The position numbers and the translations under genes were made by a program. Positions 22,706 to 32,937 of a stretch of 64,000 bases of DNA are shown piece after piece (within the stretch, counting starts at the first letter, position 1; each line of letters begins with the position of its first letter). The DNA lies in NCBI GenBank assembly GCA_036971475.1, contig JBAIZL010000058.1, positions 929,501-993,500 of the forward strand, read 5' to 3'. The notes below the pieces were generated by a model. That model was given only the letters and a program-made list of their open reading frames with translations, had not been told where the DNA came from and did not search any database. Source of the stretch: Prosapia bicincta (taxonomy: Eukaryota; Arthropoda; Insecta; Hemiptera; Cercopidae).

Positions 22706-24142
22706 CTGTTGTGACGGCGGGTTGTTATGTAACAAAGTATGGTGTGCCTCGTTGCACTGCTTGCAGCGTTGGCTGGACTTACATTTAGCTTGGAAATGGG
22801 AGCCAAGACAATTGAAGCACCGTTGTAGTTTCATGATGGCATCCTGGCGTGCCACAGAAGGCAGTTCGAGAAAGGATTGACAGTCAATGATGCGATGTCC
22901 TTCTCCGCAATAATAACACATGCCTGCGTGTGTCGTAGAAACATGGGATTGATTCATGTGAAGCGGTGGTAATCGGTGACGGAATACTGACATCCTAGGA
23001 GTGTTCATAACAGGAGGTATATTTACGGGGCGCGGCCCGTTGAATGGCCGTGTAGGGCCTGACGCAGCACGTCTAGGCTCGTATACATATTGCGTAGCTT
23101 TAGGTGTAATAGAATTGTCGGGCGAAACCGAAGGCTGGACAATTGTACTATGTGCCGTGTTAAGGTTAGGTTCCAGTTGGTCAAAATTTAAATCACGGGC
23201 CCCTTGCGAATTCGACTCATTTACTGACGACACCAGTATGCGGGGTTGTTGAGCAGTTCTCGCGTTAGTAGAAGCTGCGGCAGGCGGTTGATCCAACAAC
23301 TCTAGAGCCCTGGCCTGTTCCGTTATAAAATCATTCAACAATTTGTACGTAGGCATACGATTTGTGCCTAGCCTCGTTTCAAAATTTAATCTAGTCTGGG
23401 GGTCCAAGTTATTAATGGACATCTGAAAAAGCAGGAAATCAGCCAAATCATCTAGTTGGATAACCTTCAACGCACACACAGCATTTGAATGCGCGGTCAA
23501 GAAGCGGTTCAGTTCAGTTTGCGAAGCATTCTTAATTGGTTTAAAGTCTTGAATAATTTTAAAATAGTGGTCAGCCAAACGGCGTGGGTTAGCGTACCGA
23601 TTGCGCAAAGCTTGATATGCAATGCTGTAATTTTGTTCAGATATTATCAAGCCTGTGACAATTGCTAAAGCGTCGCCTTTAAGTACAGATTTCAAATATT
23701 GGAATTTCTGTATATTATTAAGACTGTCGTTGCAATGGACTATTGAATCGTACATTGTTATAAAGTCCGTCCAGTCACTGTTGTTTCCTGAAAAAATAGG
23801 TAACGCAAGACTAGGGAGGTTAGGTGAACCTACAGCTGATTTGACGGGCGAGGTTGATGTCACTTCTGCCTTGATAAGGTTAGGATATTTTGCTAACATG
23901 GGCAAATACACGTCCTGAAATTGTCTTTTGATATTAAACGCACTTTCAGCTAAACTTGCCACCTGGGTGGCGAACGTTTGTTCTAATATCTCATAAGTAT
24001 CCACGAAATTGGCCTGAATGCGTCTTATTTCTCGAGCGATGCCTTCCGGCATCTCTTTATCGTCAAGAAGGGTTTGTACTTGTTCCAAATCATTTAATAT
24101 ATTTTTTAATTTAGCGAGGTAATATTCAGTATTAATTGCCAT
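22703..24142 (-). CDS. gag: BEL 1 Gag
   Basis: Structural protein of the retrotransposon particle. I chose the ATG at 24142 (ATGATGG; a second ATG directly upstream at 24145), giving 479 residues, the same length as Gag of BEL 2; a longer frame to 24184 starts with hydrophobic residues not shared with BEL 2. The N-terminal part is helical, the middle has the DUF1759-type segment found in Pao/BEL Gag (LPIFSGNNSDWTDF), and the C-terminus (about 409-479) has three zinc knuckles of the form CX2CX3HX4C or H (CYYCGEGHRIIDC, CFNCLGSHFQAKC, CKQCNEAHHTLLH). The gene ends in TGA followed by CTAG and is continued in frame by pol. Confidence 0.93.
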   Translation of the reverse strand: MAINTEYYLAKLKNILNDLEQVQTLLDDKEMPEGIAREIRRIQANFVDTYEILEQTFATQVASLAESAFNIKRQFQDVYLPMLAKYPNLIKAEVTSTSPVKSAVGSPNLPSLALPIFSGNNSDWTDFITMYDSIVHCNDSLNNIQKFQYLKSVLKGDALAIVTGLIISEQNYSIAYQALRNRYANPRRLADHYFKIIQDFKPIKNASQTELNRFLTAHSNAVCALKVIQLDDLADFLLFQMSINNLDPQTRLNFETRLGTNRMPTYKLLNDFITEQARALELLDQPPAAASTNARTAQQPRILVSSVNESNSQGARDLNFDQLEPNLNTAHSTIVQPSVSPDNSITPKATQYVYEPRRAASGPTRPFNGPRPVNIPPVMNTPRMSVFRHRLPPLHMNQSHVSTTHAGMCYYCGEGHRIIDCQSFLELPSVARQDAIMKLQRCFNCLGSHFQAKCKSSQRCKQCNEAHHTLLHNNPPSQQ

Positions 24143-24418
24143 CATAAATAATTTAATAAAGTTCACAAATAAAACGCAACACAAATTAATTTCACAAATT
24201 TTTTTTAAACAGCGGTAAGTGGACTGTATAGTTTAATAAACGTAAAATATTTCCTCATCACAAAGCAAATCAAAATCAAGTGACGTATACCTATGACGTC
24301 ACGTATGACTAACTTCCCGCGCGTGTAACTCGCACAAAGGAAATCAGAAATCAAAGGTTGCGCAACACTTAGTAAGATTGCATGAATCATATAAATCAAA
24401 TGAATTTGAATTCAATCT

Positions 24419-24436
24419 ATCCGGCCCGGAGGACCA
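24419..24436 (-). promoter_or_regulatory. primer binding site, BEL 1
   Basis: TGGTCCTCCGGGCCGGAT starts 2 nt after the 5' LTR on the minus strand and is the complement of a tRNA 3' end (ending ...GGACCA). It resembles animal tRNA-Tyr with a few mismatches; the tRNA identity is tentative. The leader between here and gag includes a CRE (TGACGTCA, 24294-24301). Confidence 0.7.
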
Positions 24437-24438
24437 AA

Positions 24439-25262
24439 TGAAGCGACTGGCGCTTAGCTAAAATGAGAAGAAAACGAGGTTCGAGAAAGATCCGAAATAA
24501 TACAAGAGAGATGTTCAATAACAATAATAAGCTGAGGCAAATGTGCCTTACTTCAATCGCTGAGCACGCAATTACGAAAGTTTGAACGCCATAATTGGTT
24601 CCGTACAAGCACATTTAATAACAGAATAATTCGCACTGAATTTACACATAAATGAATTATAAGTACTTAAGCTTATGCAGCACTTACCCTCGTGGAGCAA
24701 GAAAGGGCAAAATTGAAGTGGTCGTAGATCTCGTAGCTGTAGAAGTCCTGGGTACCCAGTTTGCAGGAATCCTAGCCAGGCGAGGTCAAACTAGAACTTA
24801 AACGAGGAGTCAATAAGCTGCATTTAAAATCCTAAAGTCACTTATAACTATGGCGAGTAACGGCACAAAGGATCTTACAAACGGCGATTGTAAATTAAAG
24901 CCAATAACCCGCAAACAACGTATATAATAACGCGGTCACACTAACACACATTAAGACGAACAGTTTTAACACTTGTGCGAGGTTTTCACGGTCAAAACGG
25001 CACTTTGCACATGTGATGCAACTTTACGCAACGAGGTACTTTAACGAGGCTGTTAACTGTACGACGGTTCCAAGACAACGGGCAACTAACTTACGGAAAT
25101 GCTAGCTAAGGGAGTGGGGCGAGAAGCCACCAAGAAATCAATACTCAAATCCATTCATCGATTGGCAGATCAGACATCACGTGACCATTACTGTACAGGC
25201 CAGCTGAGCGTTTGAATGTAGGCCGCGGTAAAACGTTCAAACTTCGAGCGCTGACTCGAACA
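24439..25262 (-). repeat. 5' LTR of BEL element 1
   Basis: 824 bp. It begins TGTTCGAGTCAGCG on the minus strand; TTCGAG and CTCGAA there form a hairpin that is also present at the start of the BEL 2 LTR. It should hold the promoter. Confidence 0.93.
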
Positions 25263-25267
25263 AGTTA

Positions 25268-26323
25268 TATGAACAATACCAAAACTACTACCAAGTCAGC
25301 ATTTCTGATTTATATTATGAGCTTTAGAATAATATAATGAAATCAATTGTACATACCTTGATCTAAAATCTGTTTTCTTCATTTAAACAAAATAAAAATT
25401 TTAATTGTTTATAATTACTGAACCATATGACATACAAATATCAATGCAGGAAATATTTTACATGCACTATTTTATTAGGAAAAAATATCGTACTTACATA
25501 TATAAGATAAAACTAAAACTCAAAACGTTGCAAGAAAAAAAACCCTATTCTGTCACTGGCATCATTGTCACTTTTTAACATCTTTTCTTCCCCCCTAGAT
25601 AAGGTGGGCCTAAATAAATGTACCAGTACATAGTAACAAAGAGGAATGCCACAATTATAACTTATTTCTTTATTTCAATATTTATGAAATCATGAAAATC
25701 TTGAATTTTCAACCACAGATCAGAGTGTGTAGGTGAGAGCCAATGGTTGTTTTGTATTCCTGTGAAATATTTAAATAATTATTTGAAATTGATTCCATGA
25801 GATTGTTACAGAAAAAAATGATACCCACCTATTTCTCTTTGTATTCCAATCACTTAGAGTAAGAACATTTGAATTAATAACACTAGACTTACTTGGTTCA
25901 TTTTTACTGTCACTATCAGCTGAGTAAGCAGAAGAAAATAACTTGTCATCAGAAGAAAGTATTCTTCATCCAGTAAGTCCCAAATATTGTCCAATTTACT
26001 TGAGTAAGCCATTTTACTTCTTATCAGAAAAAGAAAAACGCACACCAAATAAATTTAATATTGCACTAGCACTCACTGAATGGCAGCCCAAGGACTACTG
26101 AGGTATCATTACAGTTTGTTGGATACCGCACTTCTATTAATAGCTCAGCAACTCATAAATATATCACAAGTTATAGGTTTTTTATGGTGGCATAGCAATA
26201 TAACACCTGAAGGAAATTATTTCTGTAGTCTTTGTCAAAATGTCAGGACATACAATGTAGGTTTGGCAACTAGATGGTTGTTTACTTGTAAAAGCAGTTG
26301 ATATCAGTTCCAGGGTTAGTTAC
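25268..26323. other. AT-rich stretch, no confident gene
   Basis: A minus-strand frame at 25854-26048 (containing LDNIWDLLDEEYF) and a + frame at 26080-26301 are open, but neither has a motif firm enough to name. Confidence 0.35.
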
Positions 26324-26451
26324 AATTATATAATATCGAAATCTTGTTGCTGTTCATGACGAGCTGGTTGTTAATTACTTATTACACTTTTGCTATTACT
26401 TGCGACCAGACTTTTTGTTAACTAAATGTTGTTAAATTGTTAACTTACACT

Positions 26452-26489
26452 TGGAAGACACGTTTTCGTTTTACAACTTCTTCAGCCTC
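26452..26489 (-). ncRNA. hammerhead-like motif with exact core, PLE family F
   Basis: Minus strand: core CTGAAGA (26479-26485) is an exact CUGANGA; extra A; stem II GTT with AAC around GTAA; GAAA; stem III region around ACGTGT, then C. Stem I is weak in this copy. Confidence 0.45.
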
Positions 26490-26709
26490 GTATTTTTGCC
26501 ACTAGGAATGCTGCAGTTGTGCTTCCTTGGTACCATTTATTTTTGAAAGTTAGAAGGGATGTGATCGAAGAGTATGTGTGATCTGTACCGTGTTTGTTGA
26601 TTTAGGATGTCATTTTTATGTGTGTTGCTATATATATTCATACTGTTCTAGTGTGTTTAATTTATGGCCTTTGTTGCATGTGTGGAGGATGCTCATGTTA
26701 TTTTCCATA

Positions 26710-27330
26710 CCATGACAGACACACTGATACACAATTCATCGAACCACCCAATACAACATAAACACGCAGCATTCAAAAATTTACTACACAGACTAAATAA
26801 AATACCTATGTCAACAACTAACTACACAGAGAAACTAAACACAATCAAATATTTAGCCTACAAAAATGGATGTGACAATTATCTAATAGACAAACTATAC
26901 AGAAAAATACTCAACAAGAACAGTAACAACAACAAAAACACAAACAAACAAATTCATCACCCTCACATACATAAACAAACTCATAAATAAAATAGCACAC
27001 CAATTCAAAAAAGCAGAATACAATGTAGCTTACAGAAAAACAAATAAAAGCCAAACGGCTATCAGACACAGCATTAATAACAATACCAACACATACCCAA
27101 GAGTATACAAACTAAAATGCAACAACTGCAATAAGTTCTATATTGGACAAACAGGCAGATCTTTTGCCGAAAGATATAAAGAACACAAAAGCGCACTGCA
27201 CACTACTATTGAATCCACCTTCGCAATCACCTCATGAACTCTAAACACTCATGCAAAAGTATGGAAAATAACATGAGCATCCTCTACACATACAACAAAG
27301 GACATAAATTAAACACACTAGAACAGTATG
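26710..27330 (+). pseudogene. PLE family F thumb and GIY-YIG remnant
   Basis: One frame (to 26990) encodes the post-RT region (SNHPIQHKHAAFKNLLHRLN, KYLAYKNGCDNYLIDKLYRK). After a frameshift the endonuclease follows at about 27105-27190 (YKLKCNNCNKFYIGQTGRSF), and then the tail ending in LEQYEIYRHSNTQK. At least three frame changes show that it is dead. Confidence 0.75.
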
Positions 27331-27480
27331 AAATATATAGACATAGCAACACACAAAAATGACATCCTAAATGAACAAACACGGCACAGATCACACATAC
27401 TTTTCGATCATATCACTTCTAACTTTCAAAAAAATGGTACTGAGGAAGCAGAACTACAGCATTCCTAGCGGCAAAAATAC

Positions 27481-27517
27481 GAGGGTGAAGAAGTCATAAG
27501 ACAAAAACGTTTCCTCC
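27481..27517 (+). ncRNA. hammerhead-like motif, right arm, PLE family F
   Basis: GAGG pairs with CCTC as stem I, stem II is GTC with GAC around ATAA, and an AACGTT palindrome marks stem III. The core is GTGAAGA and G12 is lost, so this copy is probably inactive. Confidence 0.4.
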
Positions 27518-27654
27518 AAGTGTAAATTAACAATTTAACAACTTTTAGTTAACAAAAATGTCTGGTTGCAAGTAATAGCAAAAGTGTAATAAGTAATTAT
27601 ATAATAATAGGCATTTAGTTATATTAATAAAGAAAATAAATGTTAAATAATTTA

Positions 27655-27876
27655 TATTGTTGATTCAATCTTCACATGAGCTACTAGTTTTCACTAAAAC
27701 CACTTGTAAATATTTTACAACTTGCAAATATATTAACACTTACTCGTATTTGTTGAGGACAGCCGTTACAGTCTGATTTGACAATGGGACACATCTCCCG
27801 AAATGGCCGCCTTCAACAAATATAAGTAAGGGCTACTATAGACAAGTTATAAAATATTTTAAAATGTTTTTAGTTT
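27655..27876. mobile_element. PLE family A mini fold-back, 9-bp TSD
   Basis: Inverted family A termini with no coding part, flanked by AATAATTTA (27646-27654 and 27877-27885). The + arm has the hammerhead-like motif at 27774-27815 (core TTGACAA). It sits 60 bp upstream of a sushi exon acceptor, so it lies within the 3' end of a host intron. Confidence 0.7.
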
Positions 27877-27935
27877 AATAATTTAAAATTAATTACTGCA
27901 TTATTTACATTTTATATTTACCTAAATATTTCCAG

Positions 27936-28121
27936 CATTGATCAGTTTAAAATGTATGGATTATGGAGAGATTGAAAATGGGAATGTGACCATAATAGAT
28001 GCAGATGATATTCAAATTCTCCACTTTACATGTCTTCCTGGGTATCAAATTATTGGCAGACCAAAAATTATGTGTGGCGATGGGCAGTGGGAAAGTGTTC
28101 CTAAACCAAAATGTGTGAGAG
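27936..28121 (+). CDS. sushi (CCP) domain exon 1
   Basis: Exon of 186 nt, phase 1 at both ends, between acceptor TTTCCAG and donor GTTAGT. It encodes one complete sushi module: Cys at KCMDYG, FTCLPGY, IMCGDG and PKC, with the usual Trp in GQWESV. The module is an extracellular protein- or carbohydrate-binding fold closed by two disulfides (C1-C3, C2-C4). Phase 1-1 boundaries let modules be added or skipped without a shift. The parent protein could be a furrowed/selectin-like, CUB-sushi or hikaru-genki-like protein; I cannot decide from these exons. Exons before this one are not visible in the window. Confidence 0.85.
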
Positions 28122-28379
28122 GTTAGTGTTGTTTATTAATGTTACTCTACATATATGTAATGGGTAGTTGTCCACAATATTAGTGTTGGAAAAAAAGAAT
28201 TACAATTTCAAGTGGAAAAGCTTAAAATGAATATAATTTACTATTAAAGAGTATAATCTTCCCACCATTTTCCATTTTTTTCCTTTTACTTATGTTTTTA
28301 AACAATATATTCTAAAGAAGAATAACTAACCTAAATGAACTAAGACACAAGGAACTTTACGAAGTAAAGATTTCTTTGT
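28122..28379. other. intron sequence, no feature seen
   Basis: Start of the 11.7-kb intron between sushi exons 1 and 2. The rest of this intron is filled by PLE copies described separately. Confidence 0.5.
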
Positions 28380-29155
28380 ATATATTTATAATATATATAT
28401 TTATATTCGTAATATTTCCTGTTATCCATTATTTTTCCGTTGCACTGACTTTATGAAGTTATTATTATTAATTGTAAACAATTATTTCTACCACTAAGTG
28501 CAATAATTTTACGTAATGTGATGAGGCATCTTTCGGTCACTTAACCATTGTCGAATCACTGAATTAATTTCTCTATTTTTCTGGTGTGGTTGTTCGGTCC
28601 ATGATGTTGGTATTTGTTGACGTCATACATGTTCCTTCTTGAGTCATGTGTATAATGTTTTTGAATAGTACGTCGTCTGCATATGTTATCTGTAGGTTCA
28701 TTAAATTGTTGTTTATGTTTTTATAGATATAGTATTTTTCTAGTGAGTTTACTTCTATTGGGTTATTATTTATTTCAAGTACGGTTAGGATAGTTTTGTA
28801 ATTTTCAAAACATGAAATAACAAATTATGAAAATAACCTAACCATACTTGAAATAAATAATAACCCAATAGAACTAAACTCACTAAAAAAATACCACATC
28901 TATAAAAACATACACAACAATTTAATGAATCTGTAGACAACATATGCAGACGACGTACTATTCAAAAACATTATACACACGACTCAAGACGGAATACGTA
29001 TGACGTCAACAAATACCAACTTCACAGACCGAACAACCACACCAGAAAAATAGAGAAAATTAATTTAATGTTTCAACCGAAAGTTGCCTTATCACATAAA
29101 GTGAAATTATTGCACCTGGTGGTGGAAAGAATTGTTTACAATAAATAATACTTAC
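28380..29155. mobile_element. PLE family D fold-back
   Basis: Minus-strand terminus and ORF tail (about 28380-28815) joined head to head with a + strand ORF tail and terminus (about 28825-29155). Tail residues are those of the larger family D copies (NNPIELNSL, IYKNIHNNLMNL), with a stop in the + arm. Each arm has a hammerhead-like motif. No GIY-YIG or RT part remains. Confidence 0.7.
28518..28559 (-). ncRNA. hammerhead-like motif, PLE family D
   Basis: Minus strand: stem I GTGAT with ATCAC, core TCGACAA, T, stem II GGTTA with TGACC, GAA, stem III around AGATGCCT, C. As in family A, positions 3 and 8 are U and A. Confidence 0.45.
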
Positions 29156-29158
29156 TTC

Positions 29159-29164
<6 letters not shown>

Positions 29165-29210
<46 letters not shown>

Positions 29211-29212
29211 CC
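29165..29212. repeat. (TA)n microsatellite with poly-T
   Basis: About 30 bp of TA repeats followed by an 18-nt T run, at the junction between PLE family D and family H sequence. Confidence 0.85.
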
Positions 29213-29515
29213 AAATAGCTTTATCTCTTTTCCCCTGACAGACTTATATAAACTATAATCACTCATATGTTCATGGTAACAATATATATATCTTTAATCT
29301 GTGCTTCTGTGACATCTGATTTCTACTCTACACAATCTGTGATTACAATTATTATATTTCATTCTCTCGTATTTCTTTTTGTGTTTTCTCTTCGATTGAC
29401 AAAGACCACTGTGTGGTTGAAATATATCATTGTTTAAGTGCTTTTATGTGTTTCTATTTCAAGACTACAGAGTGGACTCTTACCAAGGTAAGTCTATCAG
29501 TCTCCTAGTCCAAAA

Positions 29516-29530
<15 letters not shown>
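29213..29530 (+). mobile_element. PLE family H terminal piece
   Basis: The sequence from about 29240 matches 37290-37320 in inverse orientation, and 29340-29520 matches the family H terminus (ends with CTAGTCCAAAAAATCTA) found at 36790, 37057, 44388 and 44570. A hammerhead-like motif is at 29393-29432: core TTGACAA, A, stem II GACCAC with GTGGTT around TGT, GAA, stem III ATATAT, C. Confidence 0.6.

Positions 29531-29600
<70 letters not shown>
29520..29600. repeat. (ATCT)n/(TA)n microsatellite
   Basis: ATCT repeats pass into about 60 bp of TA repeats. It borders the left end of PLE family B. Confidence 0.9.
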
Positions 29601-29602
<2 letters not shown>

Positions 29603-29690
29603 TGATACGTATTCCTTCACGGATGGAAAAATATGATGAAATGTTACTATCTGGAGTACATCCGTTCATTCTGCAGTCCATAAATTCGCA

Positions 29691-29736
29691 GTTCCGACGT
29701 TTCGCTAGAATCTCATCCAGCATTGACGAGGTGAAC
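29691..29736 (-). ncRNA. hammerhead-like motif, PLE family B (left)
   Basis: Minus strand: core-like TCGTCAA, T, stem II GCTGGA with TCTAGC (one G-U), GAA, stem III ACGT, C, then GGAAC that can pair with GTTC...CC upstream. The core deviates at position 6 as well as 3, 4 and 8. Confidence 0.35.
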
Positions 29737-29782
29737 CTAACAACAGTAGAAGAGCAAGTGAAGAGCGCAGATAGCTCGGCTC

Positions 29783-29838
29783 CTATATATAGAGGAATGA
29801 AGCCACGCCAATTGACGTCAATACACACACTGACGTCA
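29783..29838 (-). promoter_or_regulatory. CRE-CRE-TATA promoter in PLE family B terminus (left)
   Basis: Reading the minus strand: TGACGTCA at 29831-29838, TGACGTCA at 29813-29820, then the palindromic TATA box CTATATATAG at 29783-29792. The hammerhead-like motif starts 47 nt further on. It looks like a compact RNA polymerase II promoter inside the PLE terminal repeat. Confidence 0.5.
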
Positions 29839-29849
29839 ATCCACACACA

Positions 29850-31386
29850 CCTGATCCAAACAATTACTCACATTCCTTTGCCTTTGTTCACCTTTCTGCC
29901 GATAAAATCTATCAATGACACACTTCCAAACTGCGGGCAAATTCAAAGTATCATCGCGTTTGTTAAGACTCCCTTGCTTCTCTATTTTGATAGCCTCACG
30001 AATAATTCTAGTCCTGTAGTTTTCCACTTGAGCAATCTGTCGGCAAGATTGGAAATCAATGGTATGCCCTGTATCGCAGTGGTGCCTGTACAGAGCCGAC
30101 GTTTTCTACTTGTTTTTAAGGCCCAGTTTGTGCTCCTCAAGCCTAGCTGAGATACGTCTGTTCGTTTGGCCAATGTACGATTTCTTACAAACTCCACAAG
30201 AAACGCTGTAAACACCATGGTTTTCCAAGAAGATCTTATCTTTGGCGTTACCAAAAACCTTGTCGATGGTGAGGTAATTTTTATAAACGGAATGTAAACC
30301 ATGCCTCCTAAAGAGACTGCCAATCCTGTCAGTAGTTCCTTTAATAAAGGGCAGGAAAACAGTACCAGCTTTCTCAGTCTCTTTTTTCATCCACGTCAAC
30401 AGGAAGGGCACTTTGGCGGTGTAACGCTTTATTAATGGCATATTCCTTATAGCCATTGCTTCTAAGCACCTCTCTCATAGTAATAAGTTCTTCGTCCCTC
30501 GAATCGATGTCTGTTAACTTGTGAGACCGAGAGAAGAGCGTGTCGGCGACAGCCTGGATCTGAGATGGGTGGTGATGTGACTCAGCGTTAAGATATCTAT
30601 TGGTATGAGTCGGTTTTCTGTAGATCGAATGGTGAACACAACCATTCTGACCCTTCCTAACCAAGACATCCAGAAACGGCAAGCAGCCATCACTCTCCAG
30701 TTTTAAAGTGAAAAATATCCTGGAGTGGCGAGAGTTGAGGTACGTAAGAAATTTATCAAGTTCTGTGCCACCATGTTGCCAAATCATAAAGACGTCATCT
30801 ACATAACGAAACCAAGCTTTAGGCCTGAGAAAAGCATCATTCAGGGCGTCTTGCTCAAAGAACGTCATAAAAATATTGGCTACAGCTGGAGAAAGTGAAG
30901 ATCCCATAGGGGCACCATCAAGTTGCCTGTAAAACTGTTCATTAAACAAAAAGTAAGTATTTTTGAGACAGTGCCTAGCCAGATCCAAGACATGCGGAGG
31001 GAGCTCTTCAAAAATAGACATCCTCTGAAGCACTTCATCAATGGGAACGCTGGGGAACAATGACTTGACATCCAAGCTAGCCATTATGTCACTTTCTCCA
31101 ACTTGGATTCCTTGCAGCACTTGGACAAAATGTTCAGAGTTCTTGATATAGGAATCAGCCTTCTGAACCAATGGCTGCATAAGTTTAGCCAAATATTTCT
31201 CCAGTTTCTGAAGAGGTGAATTAATAGCACTCACTATAGGTCTCATAGGAGTGCCCGGTTTATGGATTTTAGGTAAACCATATAACTTAGGACATCTACT
31301 AGATTTTTCCCGAGGAATTATCCTGGATTGAGTTTCCTCATCGATAGGAGTCTGTTTAATAATCCACCTGGTAGTCTTAATCCGCC
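29850..31386 (-). pseudogene. PLE family B reverse transcriptase + GIY-YIG, frameshifted
   Basis: The frame ending at 30374 encodes RT from KLYGLPKIHKPGTPMRPIVS through SLDVKSLFPSVP, GAPMGSSLSPAVANIF and WFRYVDDVFMIW to the thumb. An extra A in an A run near 30387 shifts the frame; the next frame (30106-30456) carries the linker and the endonuclease start (HGVYSVSCGVCKKSYIGQTN), and after another break the tail (RRDDTL-like region KRDDTLNLPAVWK) is at 29836-30027. RT motifs and GIY-YIG residues are intact, so inactivation is recent. The N-terminal part of a full PLE ORF is missing. Confidence 0.88.
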
Positions 31387-32460
31387 TCCGCATGTCTTGG
31401 ATCTGGCTAGGCACTGTCTCAAAAATACTTACTTTTTGTTTAATGAACAGTTTTACAGGCAACTTGATGGTGCCCCTATGGGATCTTCACTTTCTCCAGC
31501 TGTAGCTAATATTTTTATGACGTTCTCTGAGCAAGACGCCCTGAATGATGCTTTTCTCAGGCCTAAAGCTTGGTTTCGTTATGTAGATGACGTCTTTATG
31601 ATTTGGCAACATGGTGGCACAGAACTTGATAAATTTCTTACGTACCTCAACTCTCGCCACTCCAGGATATTTTTCATTTTGGAACTGGAGAGTGATGGCT
31701 GCTTGCCGTTTCTGGACGTCTTGGTTAGGAAGGGTCAGAATGGTTGTGTTCACCATTCGATCTACAGAAAACCGACTCATACCAATAGATATCTTAACGC
31801 TGAGTCACATCACCACCCATCTCAGATCCAGGCTGTCGCCGACACGCTCTTCTCTCGGTCTCACAAGTTAACAGACATCGATTCGAGGGACCAAGAACTT
31901 ATTACTATGAGAGAGGTGCTTAGAAGCAATGGCTATAAGGAATATGCCATTAATAAAGCGTTACACCGCCAAAGTGCCCTTCCTGTTGACGTGGATGAAA
32001 AAGAGACTGAGAAAGCTGGTACTGTTTTTCTGCCCTTTATTAAAGGAACTACTGACAGGATTGGCAGACTCTTTAGGAGGCATGGTTTACATTCCGTTTA
32101 TAAACCTTACCTCACCATCGACAAGGTTTTTGGTAACGCCAAAAAGGCTTGAGGAGCACAAACTGGGCCTTAAAAACAAGTAGAAAACGTCGGCTCTGTA
32201 CAGGCACCACTGCGATACAGGGCATACCATTGATTTCCAATCTTGCCGACAGATTGCTCAAGTGGAAAACTACAGGACTAGAATTATTCGTGAGGCTATC
32301 GAAATAGAGAAGCAAGGGAGTCTTAACAAACGCGATGATACTTTGAATTTGCCCGCAGTTTGGAAGTGTGTCATTGATAGATTTTATCGGCAGAAAGGTG
32401 AACAAAGGCAAAGGAATGTGAGTAATTGTTTGGATCAGGTGTGTGTGGATTGACGTCAGT
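31387..32460 (+). pseudogene. PLE family B RT, GIY-YIG core deleted
   Basis: Open from the junction (PPHVLDLARHCLKN) through RT motif MGSSLSPAVANIF, YVDD (31580 region) and thumb, without the A-run frameshift of the left copy. At about 32141 roughly 100 bp are deleted, removing the GVY...YIGQT catalytic segment; the text resumes in LEEHKLGLKNK in another frame and the tail is at 32262-32453. RT motifs before PPHVLD are also absent. Confidence 0.85.
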
Positions 32461-32506
32461 GTGTGTATTGACGTCAATGGGCGTGGCTTCATTCCTCTAT
32501 ATATAG
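32451..32506 (+). promoter_or_regulatory. CRE-CRE-TATA promoter in PLE family B terminus (right)
   Basis: TGACGTCA at 32451-32458 and 32469-32476 and TATA box CTATATATAG at 32497-32506. Same order and distances as in the left copy; the hammerhead-like motif starts at 32553. Confidence 0.5.
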
Positions 32507-32552
32507 GAGCTGAGCTATCTGCGCTCTTCACTCGCTCTTCTACTGTTGTTGG

Positions 32553-32598
32553 GTTCACCTCGTCAATGCTGGATGAGATTCTAGCGAAACGTCGGAAC
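32553..32598 (+). ncRNA. hammerhead-like motif, PLE family B (right)
   Basis: Same segment as in the left copy, in the right arm: TCGTCAA, stem II GCTGGA with TCTAGC, GAAACGTC. Confidence 0.35.
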
Positions 32599-32650
32599 TG
32601 CGAATTTATGGACTGCAGAATGAACGGATGTACTCCAGATAGTAACATTT

Positions 32651-32655
<5 letters not shown>

Positions 32656-32728
<73 letters not shown>
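32656..32728. repeat. (TA)n microsatellite
   Basis: About 73 bp of TA repeats shared as the border of PLE families B and C. Confidence 0.95.
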
Positions 32729-32732
<4 letters not shown>

Positions 32733-32807
32733 TATGGTGATATGTTTTCTTGTATATATAGTTAATAAATTAAAAATATTTCAAAAACAAGAATACTTTT
32801 AATGAAT

Positions 32808-32862
32808 ATATTTATTCAAAGATTTTCGCCGATTAAATAGTATCAGCATCTTCAGGAAAAAA
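32808..32862 (-). ncRNA. hammerhead motif, PLE family C (left terminus)
   Basis: Minus strand: core CTGAAGA (32849-32855), T, stem II GCTGAT with ATCGGC, GAA. Stem III is AATCTT instead of AAGCTT, so the palindrome is imperfect here. Confidence 0.5.
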
Positions 32863-32937
32863 ATTATCTAATAAAATACTTTTACAAAATTAAATTATAT
32901 GTACTACAAAGAATCATATGTTTATAAGTATTGCACT

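Larger units (their letters stand above)
17740..25262 (-). mobile_element. Pao/BEL LTR retrotransposon 1, complete length
   Basis: A 7523-bp element on the minus strand with two 824-bp LTRs (24439-25262 is the 5' LTR, 17740-18563 the 3' LTR), TG...CA ends, 5-bp target duplication AGTTA (17735-17739 and 25263-25267), a tRNA-type primer site, a gag gene, a pol gene in the same frame after a UGA stop, and a purine-rich tract next to the 3' LTR. I noticed one difference between the LTRs (CGCG against CGAG around 18156/24856), so insertion was recent. A single nonsense codon in pol makes this copy defective. No env-like ORF is present. Confidence 0.95.
26336..27594. mobile_element. Penelope-like element, family F, inverted-arm copy, 12-bp TSD
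   Basis: Flanked by AATTATATAATA (26324-26335 and 27595-27606). Left arm (26336 to about 26715) is a minus-strand copy of the 3' end; the right part (about 26716-27594) is the + strand thumb, GIY-YIG domain and 3' end. Both arms have hammerhead-like motifs. The RT catalytic part is missing. Confidence 0.8.
29601..32655. mobile_element. Penelope-like element, family B, head-to-head inverted pair
   Basis: Two copies of one PLE meet near 31386 with their 5' ends together. The left copy (29601-31386, minus) begins in the fingers of the RT; the right copy (31387-32655, +) begins further into the RT. Both run to the same 3' terminus (ATGATGAAATGTTACTATC on the outside), each followed by (TA)n. Sequence identity between the arms is very high. 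Each copy is broken at a different site, so neither encodes a working protein alone. Confidence 0.9.

Noticed and set aside
25854..26048. Possible piggyBac transposase N-terminus (LDNIWDLLDEEYF, acidic in another frame)
   Set aside because: Too short, no TTAA-flanked ends or catalytic region nearby; left unnamed.
29430..29846. Frames with long (YI)n or (IY)n runs, also at 32443-32802, 44276-44473, 44764-45024 and 61557-61777
   Set aside because: Produced by TA and GATA microsatellites; no evidence of coding.
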